64,000 bases of DNA from Paulinella micropora (taxonomy: Eukaryota; Cercozoa; Imbricatea; Euglyphida): the NCBI GenBank assembly GCA_009731375.1, contig BJOX01000018.1, forward strand, positions 1,009,388-1,073,387, in the 5' to 3' direction. The notes under the pieces are model-generated. The model saw nothing but the letters and a program-made list of their open reading frames with translations, did no database searches and was not told the DNA's origin. Both the position numbers and the translations under genes were made by a program. This document shows, one piece after another, positions 1-36,627 of the stretch; the stretch's first letter is position 1; each line of letters begins with the position of its first letter.

Positions 1-1
1 T

Positions 2-91
<90 letters not shown>

Positions 92-149
92 TTCCTTCCT
101 TCCTTCCTTCCTTCCTACCTTCCTTTCTTCCTTTCTTTCTTCCTTCTTT

Positions 150-205
<56 letters not shown>

Positions 206-466
206 TTCTTTTCTTTTCTTTTCTTTCCTTTCCTTTCTTTCCTTCCTTCCTTCCTTCCTTCCTTCCTTCCTTCCTTCCTTCTTTCTTTCTTTCTTTCCTT
301 TCTTTCCTTTCATTCCTTTCATTCCTTTCATTCCTTTCTTTCCTTTCTTTCCTTTCTTTCCTTTCTTTCCTTTCTTTCCTTTCTTTCCTTTCTTTCCTTT
401 CTTTTCTTTCTTTTCTTTCTTTCTTTCTTTCTTTCTTTTTTTTTTTCTTTCTTTCTCTCTTTCTCG

Positions 467-501
<35 letters not shown>

Positions 502-519
502 ATATAAGCTTATCTAACT
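1..519. repeat. (TTTC)n / (TTCC)n / (CT)n / (AT)n compound microsatellite
   Basis: An almost pure pyrimidine tract on the + strand made of TTTC, TTCC and TTTCC units, ending in short (CT)n and (AT)n runs. It is cut by the window edge. No gene is seen in it. It lies immediately upstream of the first exon-like sequence at 528. Confidence 0.97.
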
Positions 520-527
520 ATGTCCAG

Positions 528-6362
<5,835 letters not shown>

Positions 6363-6434
6363 GTAAGCACGTACTAACTTACATACACGACTTTTTGTCT
6401 TCTCCAGACGTCGTACATAACACATACATATATA

Positions 6435-6701
6435 TATTACTCGACGTTGAAGTGGCAAAGGTATATGTATATGAATATGTCAATGTATATGTATGTATGT
6501 GTGTATGTATGTATGTATGTATGTATGTATGTATGTATGTATATATGCATGTATGTACGTATATATACATACATACATACATATATATACATATATATAT
6601 ATATATACAATATTATGTATATATATATAATGTATATATATTATATAAAAATATATATATGTGTATGTATATATATGTATATGTATGTGTATGTATTTAT
6701 G

Positions 6702-6732
<31 letters not shown>

Positions 6733-7020
6733 GAGTTTAAGTGTTTGGGTTATTCTAGGATAATGACTGCACTTGATCGCCCTGATGTGCACATCTGTAT
6801 GTATATGTACATGTATACGTTTGAGATGTTTTCTATGTATATGAAAAGATGTCCAAACGTGGAATCGTCTTTCTTAATCAAATTTTGCGTGACAAACATT
6901 ACCAAGCACATTGAACTTGCCTTGTCGTCAGCGTTTGAAGGATGGTTTCAGAGGTGTCGGCAGCGCTTTTGATTGACGGAAAAGGATGAGATCGAGGTTG
7001 GGTTGCTTTGGTTCTTGAAC
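6435..7020. mobile_element. Possible highly diverged, interrupted copy of the 27-kb MITE-like element
   Basis: The left side at 6435-6460 (TATTACTCGACGTTGAAGTG) resembles the left arm of the inverted-repeat element at 26961 (GTATTACTGGGCGATATTGA). The right side at 6977-7020 (CGGAAAAGGATGAGATCGAG, ending TTCTTGAAC) resembles that element's right arm. (ATGT)n and AT-rich sequence fill the interior. Divergence is large, so this is tentative. Confidence 0.35.
6485..6735. repeat. (ATGT)n / (AT)n microsatellite
   Basis: Two ATGT arrays separated by an AT-rich TATA-type stretch. No gene is seen. Confidence 0.93.
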
Positions 7021-7080
7021 GTGCATACATGCATACAGACATAAAACACGCGCACCCGCAAGGAGTCTCCGTCTAGACCA

Positions 7081-9590
<2,510 letters not shown>

Positions 9591-9652
9591 TCATGTAGTT
9601 TGCCTGTGTTGGCGGTTCTGCGTGAAGATCCCACAGGACTCACGCTAGGGTA

Positions 9653-9938
<286 letters not shown>

Positions 9939-10044
9939 CTCTAATCTGTATGTATGTTATGTACGTTATGTATGTATGTGTGTGTAGGTTTTGGGCTTTA
10001 CTGCTCATTCCGACCTATTCTTTACTGCCCTCCTATTCCACTAT

Positions 10045-10112
<68 letters not shown>

Positions 10113-10146
10113 ATCTATCTATCTATCTCTATCTATTTATCTAGCC

Positions 10147-10178
<32 letters not shown>

Positions 10179-10377
10179 CCCCCCCCCCCCCCCCCCCTCT
10201 CTCTCCCATACAACATACTACATACATACATACATACATACATAACATACGTACATACGTACATACATACATGTAGGCGCTGCCTTGCGTGTGTGTGGTG
10301 CTGTTTCTGTCTGCCTCCTACTTTATCTCCCGCCTGCTGGTCGATACAAACTGATAGATAGATAGATAGATAGATAT

Positions 10378-10427
<50 letters not shown>

Positions 10428-10440
10428 CTATATGGAATAA

Positions 10441-10480
<40 letters not shown>

Positions 10481-10488
10481 ATAGATAA

Positions 10489-10533
<45 letters not shown>

Positions 10534-10612
10534 AAGATAGATAGATAGATAGATAGCTGCCTCCTTCTTTCTCTGCCACCTGCTGGCGTAGACAAATTTT
10601 TTCTCTTTATGA

Positions 10613-10658
<46 letters not shown>

Positions 10659-10720
10659 GGATAGATAGATAGATAGATAGATAGGTAGATAGATACATAG
10701 ATAGATACATAGATAGATAC

Positions 10721-10774
<54 letters not shown>

Positions 10775-10928
10775 GGATGGATAGATAGATGGATAGATAG
10801 ATGGATAGATAGATGGATAGATAGATGGATAGATAGATGGATAGATAGATAGATGGATAGATGGATAGATGGATGGATGGATGGATGGATGGATAGATGG
10901 ATAGATAGATAGATAGATAGATAGATAG

Positions 10929-10983
<55 letters not shown>

Positions 10984-11005
10984 TGATCGATAGATCGATA
11001 GATCG

Positions 11006-11045
<40 letters not shown>

Positions 11046-11058
11046 GGATGGATGGATG

Positions 11059-11098
<40 letters not shown>

Positions 11099-11145
11099 CA
11101 TATACATACATACATACATACATACATACATACATACATACATAC

Positions 11146-11176
<31 letters not shown>

Positions 11177-11240
11177 CATACATACATACATACATACGTA
11201 CGTACGTTACGTACATACGTACATAGATACATACAAAAAA
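10045..11240. repeat. (CT)n, (TATC)n, (C)n, then (GATA)n / (GGAT)n / (CATA)n arrays
   Basis: After (CT)n, short TATC and a poly-C run near 10180-10200, the + strand carries GATA arrays at about 10350-10555 and 10613-11098, with GGAT blocks near 10860-10900 and 11045-11060, then CATA to 11240. Unique islands near 10270-10350 and 10556-10612 share the motif 'CTGCCTCCT..TCT', suggesting they are copies of each other. No gene is seen. Confidence 0.93.
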
Positions 11241-11278
11241 TACATACATACACATACTCTCTTTGGTAGATGAGTATG

Positions 11279-11313
11279 TTTGCTGTTTAGAGTTGGCGTT
11301 TCAGAGGAGTGTG
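11279..11313 (+). pseudogene. Exon echo of the signal-anchor exon (11387-11458), with an in-frame stop
   Basis: Starting TTTGCTGTTTAGAGTTGGCG, this aligns base for base with 11396-11430. It reads FAV-stop-SWRFRGV against FAVKNWRFRAV. By my count 28 of 35 positions match. Confidence 0.75.
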
Positions 11314-11386
11314 TAAATGTATGTTGTGTTCATATTGTGTATGTACGAAGATGATGTTGCATATTATTTGCATGGTTCTTTGCTAG

Positions 11387-26951
<15,565 letters not shown>

Positions 26952-26960
26952 CCTATTACA

Positions 26961-27163
26961 GTATTACTGGGCGATATTGAAGTGGCAAAACTCACTCAAC
27001 TTTGAGCTTATTTTTCTCCATCAATATTTAAGATGCACGTCGTTGGAAAGCTCTTGCTAGGGCATTTCACAGAATCCCTTCAGAATCATTGTATGTCTAG
27101 TATTGCCCGAGAAAAATAAGATCAAAGTTGAGTGTTTTGTTACTTGAACATCTCCGGTAATAC
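26961..27163. mobile_element. MITE-like element with about 55-bp inverted arms
   Basis: The left arm starts GTATTACTGGGCGATATTGA and includes CTCAACTTTGAGCTTATTTT. The right arm, read in reverse complement, starts GTATTACCGGAGATGTTCAA and includes CTCAACTTTGATCTTATTTT. The arms are mostly identical over about 55 bp. The core is about 90 bp and contains TGCACGTCGTTGGAAAGCTC. It starts nine bases after the glycosyltransferase stop codon, so it occupies the 3' UTR. No clear target-site duplication is seen. Confidence 0.75.
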
Positions 27164-29029
27164 GTGTGAATGCGCCCGCAAGGTAGTGCTGACCACGCGC
27201 AAGAAGGGGCCATTTGCCTAACTGTGGAGCGCTCGCAAAGTGAACAGTGGAGTGCTCGCAAAGTACAGTCTGCTTCTCAGCTTTACTTATATGAAACCTT
27301 GTACATCTGTTTTCAATTAAAGGATTTTCCCACCAGACGATTTTTAATCATTGAAGAACGCTTGCTTGTCATAGAGCTGATAAGGAATACTGGTTGCCTC
27401 AGCTGAAAGGAATTGTCTCCTCTGATTTGCATATCTTTTTCCTTCCCTATTTTCCCCTGGCACTGCAATCCACTTTTTTCTCCCCTTGTTTGCCTTGTTC
27501 TTATATACTTACGTTCGCCTTCTTACATATTTCCTTTTCAGCTCTACGAAAAGCAAGCGTTCTTCTTCATTTATTAAGATTTCGGGTCCGGCAGAGCCGA
27601 GCTGTAATAGATGTAGTTAGAGAGGTGTTTTGGCCCGCAGGGCATGTGTACCTGAAGCAGTGGGGGGCGGGGGGAAGGGGGGGGGGGGGCAACGCAAACC
27701 AGGAAAACTAGTTAGTGAAATCAACAAAACGTCACGGTCGTGCAGAGGACTCCAGAATCTAACTGGCCTGTCAAAAACAATGAAAAGTCAACAGTAGTGA
27801 TTCAAGTTTGGCCTGTCGTTATAATAAAGTGTTCAGTCGCGAGTCACGAGTCTGATATCAAGTCAGTTAATCATACTAGCTAGGCGACTCGAGAATGACC
27901 CAGTGCCTGTGACATAAATAAAAACTTGAACCGTCCAGAGTCAGAGTCAAGCATTGTTTTTCCATTCACTCTTGTTACCCGTCCACAAATTTACCGCAAC
28001 GTGTGTGTTTCACGGGAAATCGGGGGAAAAGGTAATATAGGGGGGTAAAGGCAATAGTAACAATACACAAGCAGAGGAGCCACGGTGAGGAGTGTCTACA
28101 GTGATCAGCTGTACTGAGGCACTGCAACTTCAAAACACAGTGACACTTCAAGTTCCTTAGATGATCTGTGTCGCTTAAGGTAGACCACTTGAACAAAGAT
28201 ACTTGTCTGCGATCACTTGCACAGGAAACGCTTCAATGCTACTAGTTGAACCCAATTGACAAAGTGCATCCGCAATTCTTTCTGTCCTGCGTTAACCAGG
28301 CTGCAACCGGGCGTTCCACTCTTATTAATACCTGTCAACTTCTCGCATCGCAGAATTTAACAATAATGAAGACAATTCCCGCCAGTCCAAACTACCGAAG
28401 TCAGAAAAGATATACCTCCAAAATTAAGAGTGTAACGTACAGATATTAATATCTCTAAAAAATGTAATGGTGAAAAGCTAGTGCCACCATTACCAGAGTA
28501 AATACTATTAATAACTAATACTACTAACAGTAACTATATATTAATACTACTAACAAGTAATCAATTTAAATAATAATGAACATAACTGGAAGAAAAAAAA
28601 AGAAAAAACATCTATTACAAAATATCATATCTAATAAATTTTAGCTTAGAAGACGGTAAATTGCGTCAGCTAAGATCCCCCACGTGAAGTTGCTTTCAAA
28701 CCACGTTTTAAGGATAAGCGGTCAAGAGCTAATAGTTTACTATAGCCTGATGTTCTCTTTATATTATTAATAATTATTTGTAATATACAATAGAAACTCT
28801 CAAGGTGTGTAAGCACACCAGATAAAATTTCCATGAATAAGAAAAATTGGCTTGTGTCAACTGACACAGAGGCCTTGCTGCGGCAGATTTACGCTTACTT
28901 CAGTATTAAAGAACGCAGAGATTAACTTAGAAAAGGCCTTCGAAGAATAATTCAACATTAGGGATTAAGGAAAAGAAAATACGGTATCGGTACGGTAGTT
29001 TCAAGTACGGTAACGGCACTGTGATTTCA
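27164..29029. other. Non-coding stretch, nothing recognised
   Basis: Unique sequence of mixed composition. A poly-G run near 27675-27690 and A/T-rich sequence near 28480-28640 are the only notable features. Open frames up to about 105 codons (for example 27394-27711) show no recognisable motif or splice context. Confidence 0.6.
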
Positions 29030-29645
29030 AAGCATCAATTGAGGTATAGATGACATGATCAACCATGGACAGAACTACACGGTATTAGGATTAAAGTTAC
29101 GAATGGAAGACAGATGACATCGGCATCATTAATTGAAGAATAGTAGAAGGGAATTTGATCTCCGGGTGACCATGAAACAGAATGACACGCAATAGGATTC
29201 ACATCGATTGAAAGAAAGAAGGCATCATCTCCACGAAAACCATTTTCAGCATGACACTGTAGATAAAGTATCGATTGAAGAATAATAGAAGGCAATATCG
29301 CCGGATAACCATGACAGCATGACACTGAAGTTTCACACGATCCATCCATTGAAGGATAAGTAGACGCATCATCTCCATCGACAGGACAACACTGCAGTTC
29401 AAAGGATCCATTGAAGGATATTGACATATCATCTCCAGAACACCGACAGAATGACACGATACGTTCAAAGTGAAGTGAAGGAAGAATAGATGACATCATC
29501 TCCACCATTGACAGACCGTAGATTCAAAGTATCGATTGAAGAATAGTAGTAGAAGGCATCATTTCCAAACAACGATTGACAGAATAACACGTAGTTTCAA
29601 AGTAGATCGAAGAATAGATGGCATCATCTCCGAGGAAACTATTTT
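29030..29645. repeat. Degenerate minisatellite, unit about 55-65 bp
   Basis: A repeating pattern of 'TTCAAAG.ATCGATTGAAGAATAG', 'GAAGGCATCATCTCC', then 'GACAGAATGACAC'. About nine or ten imperfect units, best preserved near 29520-29645. The minus-strand frames with repeated Ser/Met/Asp motifs are translations of this repeat. Confidence 0.8.
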
Positions 29646-30470
29646 CAGCAGGAATATCTTGTTTTCTTTTCTTTCTCCGTGGGCTCGTCTCCAACTACAC
29701 GACTTTCTTTTCTGTTAATGCTGTGCTTCGGTACACGTGGGAAAGTAGCATGTACATGAACACCAGAAGAAATCAGATTGCATCGAATCAAGTCCACTCG
29801 CTCTCTATCAAATCTAAACGATCCCATAAGCAAATCCTATCCAGATAACAGCAAAACATCAAGTAAGGAATCATCACGACGTCAAACAGCACGTCATAAC
29901 AAGTAAATTCACAAGTAAATTCACGGATTCAATCATGTGTTACATACATACATACATATACATAAATACATACATGCACATACAAACGTCAGCCATACAC
30001 ATTCAGACATACGTGCATGCATGTACATGTTCATACTATTACAGTCATATACCTACAAAAGATCATTTTTTCTTTGCGCAAAAACACATGTTAGAAGATA
30101 AAACAATCGTTAAGCGAACAAATAATTTCTGTTTGCAATCATGGATTGACAAAACAAAATATGGATATTATGATGACATAACAGGTCATACCGTAACACT
30201 GCAAAACAAATGGCGTAACAAAACAACACAGCAGAACATAACACATTTTTCTTGGAATGACGAAAATGGTCACCAATAAAATTGTTCATAGTGTATAAAT
30301 GTATATTATTAAAATAATAATAATAAATAAATAAAATAATAAAAACTCGTTCATCCATAAACATTCACGTTCATCCAAGCAACACTCAAAACGCTGAGAT
30401 AGATAAGATGGACTTGAAGATGGACACTAGATGCATGGTCATTAAATGGGGAGAGGGGAGAGAGAGAGAA

Positions 30471-30522
<52 letters not shown>

Positions 30523-31022
30523 AGAGAGAGATATCTTGTACAATCACGCTATTTGTCACATGCCTCAGGAATACAAACAAAACTGCAAGACTGAAAATAA
30601 TTGTACATAATTAACGTGACATAACAGACACATAGAACATGCATTTCTACTTATGTATAATGACGAAAAGAAAACCATGCAGTCACATATACAACAAATA
30701 AACAGCAACTTTACACGTACATGACAATCGCCCATACTGAAAACGCGCTGCATACATACTTGACACTAAATAACAGCGTTATACAGCATAACATGACGTA
30801 ACATAGCAAAACATACAGAACGTAACGTAACAACCAACATACAAACACAATGTAACACATTACACACACATACAACGTATATTCATCCAGATATTTACAC
30901 GCATGCGCTATGAACGTAAAATGTTGACTCACCAAGCGACCATCACAGACATCCATCTCTAGGTAGACAAGATCTAGCTCTTATATATTATGATAACATG
31001 TTATATACAGACATGATAATAC
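29646..31022. other. A/T-rich non-coding sequence with a (GA)n tract
   Basis: Unique sequence rich in CATA and ACATAAC motifs. A (GA)n tract lies at about 30440-30530. The 114-codon frame at 29935-30279 starts in ATAC repeats and has no recognised motif. No supported gene. Confidence 0.6.
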
Positions 31023-31262
31023 GTGATGTATCAAACCATAATAGCACGTAACACAAAACATACCGTAAAATACACACATCATTACATAATGCAGAACTGT
31101 AAAACAAATCTGTTCGAACGAGGAAAAAAAAAACACACACACACACACATCAAATGTATGTACAATGCAAAGATATTATTGTACAACATGCATTACGTCA
31201 GAAAACATAATGTGTGTCATTACAAGAAATACTACGTACAAGGAACATTTAATTGCAGAGAT
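30940..31262. repeat. Dispersed repeat family D, copy 1
   Basis: 31060-31250 carries AAAATACACACATCATTACA, CTGTAAAACAAATCTGTTCG, ACAACATGCATTACGTCAGA and CATTACAAGAAATACTACGT. The sequence just upstream (30940-30985) holds CACAGACATCCATCTCTAGG and AAGATCTAGCTCTTATA, which in copy 2 lies downstream. The order of modules therefore differs between copies. Confidence 0.8.
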
Positions 31263-32812
31263 GGATGCAGAAATAGGAAAAAAAGATAGAGATGGATGGA
31301 GAGATAGAGCGATAGAGATGGAAGGAGAAATAGATTGATCAGAGATAGATGGAGAGATAAGAGTGATAGAGATGAATGGACAAAATAGAGATGGAAAGAG
31401 AGCGAGAGTGTGTGTGTGTGAAAAAGAGATGGAGAGATATTATAATATGAGATGGATGGAGAAATAGATACAAAGTTAGAGATGAATGGAGAGATAGATA
31501 AAGTGATGGAGGTGGATGGAGAGATAGATAGATGGATGGAGAGATCACTATGGAGATAAAAAGATAGAGATGGATGGAGATAGATAGTGATAGAAATGGG
31601 TGGAGAGGGAAAGGGATGGAGAGAAAGAGAGAGGTGGATGGAGAGATAGACAGAGTGATAGAGATGGACGGAGAGATAGAGATGGATGGATGGAGAGATA
31701 GACAGAGAGAGAGAGAGATGGATGGATGGAGAGATAGATAGAGATATAGAGATGGACAGATTGATAGACAGAGAGAGAGAGATGGATGGATGGAGAGATA
31801 GAGATAGAGATGGATGGACATTGATATAGAAATGGAGAGATTGATCTAGAAAAGATGGAGAGATAGATAGAGATGGATTGATAGATAGATGGATGGAGAG
31901 ATAGATAGTGATAGAAATGGGTGGAGAGGGAAAGGGATGGAGAGAGAGAAAGAGAGGTGGATGGAGAGATAGAGTGATAGAGATGGACGGAAAGATAGAG
32001 ATCGATGGATGGATAGACAGAGAGAGAGATGGATGGATGGAGAGATAGAGATATAGAGATGGATGGACAGATTGATAGAGATAGAAATGGAGAGATTGAT
32101 CTAGAAAGGATGATCTAGAAAGGATGGAGAGATAGATAGAGATGGATTGATAGATAGATGGATGGAGAGAGAGATAGAGATGGGTGGAGAGATAATGGAG
32201 AGATAGAGATGGATGGAGAGATAGAGATGGATGAAGAAATAGATAGATATAGATGGGTGGAGAGATAGATAGATGCAGATGAAGAAATGGATAGGAAGAT
32301 AGAGATCAGAGATTGGGTGGAGAGATAGATAGAGATCAGAGATAGAGAGATTAGTAGTAGTAGTAGTATAGAAATGGGTGGAGAGATTAGTAGTAGTATA
32401 GAGATGGGTGGAGAAATAGATAGAGAGAAAGATGGACGGAGAAATAGATAGAGAAAGATGGATAAATAGTAGTGGCGAGATAGATAGAAATGGATGGAGA
32501 AATAGATAGATGGATGGAGAAATAGAACGAGAGAGGAGAGATAGATGGAGATGGATGGAGAGAGGTAGAGGTGGGTGGAGAGATACATAGAGATGCAGAT
32601 GGATGGAGAAATAGAACGAGAGATGGAGAGATAGATGCAGATGAATGGAGAGAGGTAGAGGTGGGTGGAGATACATAGACATAGATGCAGATGAATGGAG
32701 AGAGAGAATGGAGAGAGATAGAGAGAGATGGATAGAGATAGAGGTGGCTGGAGAGATGGATGGAGAGCTAGATAAAGAGATGTGGATGGATGGAGAGGTA
32801 GAGAGAACATAC
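31263..32812. repeat. 1.5-kb GA-rich degenerate satellite (GGATGGAGAGATAGA type)
   Basis: Purine-rich on the + strand, built from GGATGGAGAGATAGATAGAG-like units. Higher-order copies exist: 31570-31700 and 31905-32030 share 'GAAATGGGTGGAGAGGGAAA'. Frames on either strand are repeat translations. Confidence 0.92.
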
Positions 32813-33195
32813 GCAACATTAGATAACATGTATACGTAAAATACACATGATAAGACACACATAATGCAGGACTGTAAAACAAATCTGTTCGAACATCAGG
32901 AGGAAAAAACACACACTTACCACATCAAACGTATATACACTACATAGATATTACTGTACAACATGCATTACTTACATAAACACGAGAACAAGCACGTCAG
33001 AAAACATAATGTGCGTCATTACAAGAAACACTACGTACATGGAGCATATAATCGCAAATGCAATACGTATCTACAAATTACATCCACAGATATTCATGCA
33101 TGCGCTATGAACGTAGAATGTTACTCCACCAAGCTACTATTACAGACATCCATCTCTAGGTAGACAAGACCTAGCTCTTATAAGTCTGTTGTTTC
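32813..33195. repeat. Dispersed repeat family D, copy 2
   Basis: Shares with copies 1 and 3 the blocks ACGCAACATTAGATAACAT, CTGTAAAACAAATCTGTTCG, ATTACTGTACAACATGCATT, GAGAACAAGCACGTCAGAAA and CATCCATCTCTAGGTAGACA. It is the longest copy. Confidence 0.85.
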
Positions 33196-34422
33196 CTTTC
33201 TCCATATTCGAATCATACACGAGTACGTAAAAACAAATGCGTTCTGTTAAAACATATACACGTACTTTCGGACATTTTTTCTCTCGTCTCTCGTGTGGTC
33301 AGCCTAAGACTTGGACATGAAAGAGGCCAACAAGCTGTTAGAAAGGGTGACACGAGAGCAGCGATGTATAGAGAAATATATGTATAAATGATTTGCGGAT
33401 ATGAGCGACGGTTGGAAAGACATGAAGATAGGTTGGATAGAAAACAAAGGTAGACAGGGTTAGGTAGATGCAACTTGATGGATATGAACGATAAATGGGA
33501 TGGAACATATGCGAGATAGACAGAAAATGGATGTGGATAGATAGGAGTGGCTGAGAAGGGAATACATAAATAGAACTCGAAGGTTAAGTGAAAACGAGAA
33601 ATTGCATTCTTCTGTTTATCTGCCCATGAAACCCGCTGAAATGTATATATGCAACCATCTACCTACCTTTCTATCCACCTACCTGCCTACTGTATCTATC
33701 TAATATATTTATCTCCTATCTTCTATCTATCCTATCAACATCTATTACATACATGCATACATACATGAATACATAACTATACAGACTGAAAACACATACA
33801 AACAAGTATCTATCTATCTAATATATATACTATCTTCTATCTATCCTATCAACATCTATTACACACATGCATACATACATGAATACATAACTATACAGAC
33901 GAAAACACATACAAACAAGTACACATACATACACTTAAATGCATGATTCATACAAGAAAGTAAATACATACATACAAGATACTATTGTCTATCTATCTAT
34001 CTACCTATCTATCTATATCTATCTATCCTATCAACATCTATTGCATACATGCATACCCACAAATACAGACGTATCTATCTATCTATCCATCCATCCACCC
34101 ATCCATCCAGCCATCTATCCATCCAGCATAATGCTCTATCATAGATATATCTTATCTCATCTTCTGGCTCTCATACCCATGCATTCATATACGTACATGA
34201 CACATTCATACAAGACAATCAATACATTCATCATAGATACCCTATACATTCATCAGCTCATTTTTTCATGTACATATGGTGCTTATCCTATACATTCAGT
34301 AGTTTCGTTTGTCGTCAAAACCTATACCTGCCATCGTATGTTAACGATAACACATTCAATGACGGAGTTAGGAAAGAAAATGAGAAGGAAAACAAACAAA
34401 GAAAGAACAGAATAATAATAGT
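33196..34422. other. Non-coding sequence with short TATC/CATA arrays
   Basis: 33245-33300 contains CGTACTTTCGGACATTTTTTCTC, which recurs at 36221 just upstream of family D copy 3. 33640-34130 holds TATC and CATA arrays with a local tandem duplication of about 130 bp (TCTATCCTATCAACATCTAT near 33724, 33839 and 34020). No gene is seen. Confidence 0.65.
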
Positions 34423-36185
34423 TATTAGTAGTAGTAGTTAATAGATAGCAGTTAGTAGTTGATAGTAGATAGTACATAGTAGTAGCAGTAGTAGATGGTA
34501 GTAGTGGTAGTAGCAGCAGCAGCAGCAGTAACTCACAAGCAAGAATAACATGAAAGTTTCGGGAAATTACAATACGTTACGTTAAATTACACACACGACT
34601 TTCATACATTCCATATCAATGGTAGCAGTAATAGTAGCAACAGGCAGTAGTAGTAGTAGTAGAGGCATAGTGGGATAGTAGTAGTAGTAGAGGCATAGTG
34701 GGATAGTAGTAGTAGTAGACCTCTACTACTTACTACTTACCCCGCTACTACTTACTGCTTACCCCGCTACTACTTACTGCTTACCCGCTATTACTTACTG
34801 CTTACCCGGTACTACTTACTGCTTACCCGGTACTACTTACTGCTTACCCGCTACTACTTAAACCCGCTTACTTACCTGCTACTGCTTACTACTTGCCCGC
34901 TTACTTACCCGCTACTGCTTACTACTTGCCCGCTTACTTACCCGCTACTGCTTACTACTTGCCCGCTTACTTACCCGCTACTGCTTACTACTTGCCCGCT
35001 TACTTACCCGCTACTGCTTACTACTTACCCGCTTACTACTTATCACTACTTACTGCTTACTACTTACCACTACTTACTGCTTACTACTTACTTACTGCTT
35101 ACTACTACTGACTACTTACTGCTGTGCTTACTGCTGACTGCTTACTGACTACTTACTGCTTACTGCTTACTGACTACTTACTGGCTACTGACTGACTGCT
35201 TACTGACTACTTACTGCGTACTGCTTACTGACTACTTACTGACTGCTTACTACTTACTGCTGACTACTTACTTACTGCTTACTACTTACCTACTGACTAC
35301 CACTACTTACTGACTACTTACTACTTACTGACTACTTACTACCTACTGACTACGACCTGCTTACGGCTGACTACTAACGACCCGCTTACTGCTGACTACT
35401 GACAACGACCCGCTTATGCTGACTTACTACTGACTACGACCCCCTTACTGCTGACTACTACTGACTACGACCCGCTTATGCTGACTTACTACTGACTACG
35501 ACCCGCTTACTGCTGACTACTGACGACGATCCGCTTACTGCTACTACTACTACTACTACTGCTACGACCCGCTACTGCTTACTACTACGACAACTACTAA
35601 CCACCACCACTACGACTACTACTATGACCACTACCTGCTACTGCTTACTACTACTACGACTACTATCTACCTACCTACCTACCCATCCATCTATCTACCT
35701 ACCTTCCTACCTACCTACCTACCCATCCATCTATCTACCTATACTATGACGACTATTATACCACCACCACCACTTCGACTACTATGACCACTGCTACTAC
35801 AACTACCACTACTACTACTGTGACCACTACTACTACAACTATGACCATTACTACTACTATTACTGCAACTATATGACTACTGCTATTACTATAACTATAT
35901 GACTACTATTACTATAACTAAATGACTGTTATTAAGTACTGACTACTATTTAAGTGCTACGACTACTATTAATTACTGCGACTACTATTACGACGACGAC
36001 TACTATTACGACTACGACTACTATTACGACTACTACTACCATTACGACTACTACTTCGACTAATATTACGACTACGACTACTACTACTGTGCCACTAAGT
36101 AGTAGCGAGTAAGTAGTAAGTAGTTAGTAAGTAGTAGTAAGAAGTAAGTAGTAAGAAGTAAGTTAGTAGTAGTAGAAGTAGTAGC
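34423..36185. repeat. TAG/CTA trinucleotide and CTTACTGCTTACTACTTAC-type arrays
   Basis: (TAG)n to about 34720, then pyrimidine-strand arrays of TACTACTTACTGCTTACCCG. A 33-bp minisatellite (CTTACTACTTGCCCGCTTAC plus TTACCCGCTACTG) repeats about four to five times at 34885-35030. Then ACTGACTACGACC-type units and (CTA)n to about 36090, and TAGTAAG to 36185. No gene is seen. Confidence 0.9.
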
Positions 36186-36216
36186 ATCCTTCATCTGTGC
36201 GATAAGACGTTAAATT

Positions 36217-36620
36217 ACGACACGTACTTTCGGACATTTTTTCTCTTCTCTCGTGTGGTCAGATGAACATAACATAGACTTGACACAACATTACATAACA
36301 TACGCAACATTAGATAACATACGTATACGTAAAATACACACATGATAACACGCATAATGAAGGACGGTAAAACAAATCTGTTCGAACATCAGGAGGAAAA
36401 AAACACACCACATCAAATGTATATACACAACATAGATATTACTGTACAACATGCATTACTTACATACACACGAGAACAAGCACGTCAGAAAACAATGTGC
36501 GTCATGGAAAGGAAACAACCGACTTGATAAATATAAGAGCTAGGTCTTGTCTACCTAGAGATGGATGTCTGTAATAGTAGCTTGGAGTAACATTTTACGT
36601 TCATAGCGCATGCCTGAATA
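36217..36620. repeat. Dispersed repeat family D, copy 3, with an inverted 3' module
   Basis: 36300-36508 is collinear with copies 1 and 2. At 36533-36612 the CATCCATCTCTAGGTAGACA module appears in reverse complement (AGAGATGGATGTCTGTAATA), whereas in copies 1 and 2 it is in the forward sense. Confidence 0.85.
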
Positions 36621-36627
36621 CCGGTGG

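Noticed and set aside
1-519. Telomeric or subtelomeric repeat at the left edge
   Set aside because: Units are TTTC/TTCC, not a telomere-type motif, and similar tracts occur throughout the window.
29059-29508. 149-codon minus-strand frame with repeated Ser/Cys/Met motifs
   Set aside because: Coincides exactly with the 55-65 bp minisatellite; periodic sequence explains the open frame.
29935-30279. 114-codon frame starting in CATA repeats
   Set aside because: No motif, no splice signals, low-complexity start and A/T-driven openness.
34885-35030. CRISPR-like array of 33-bp units
   Set aside because: The units are contiguous without unique spacers and sit in a larger TAC/CTT simple-repeat field; it is a minisatellite in a eukaryotic context.
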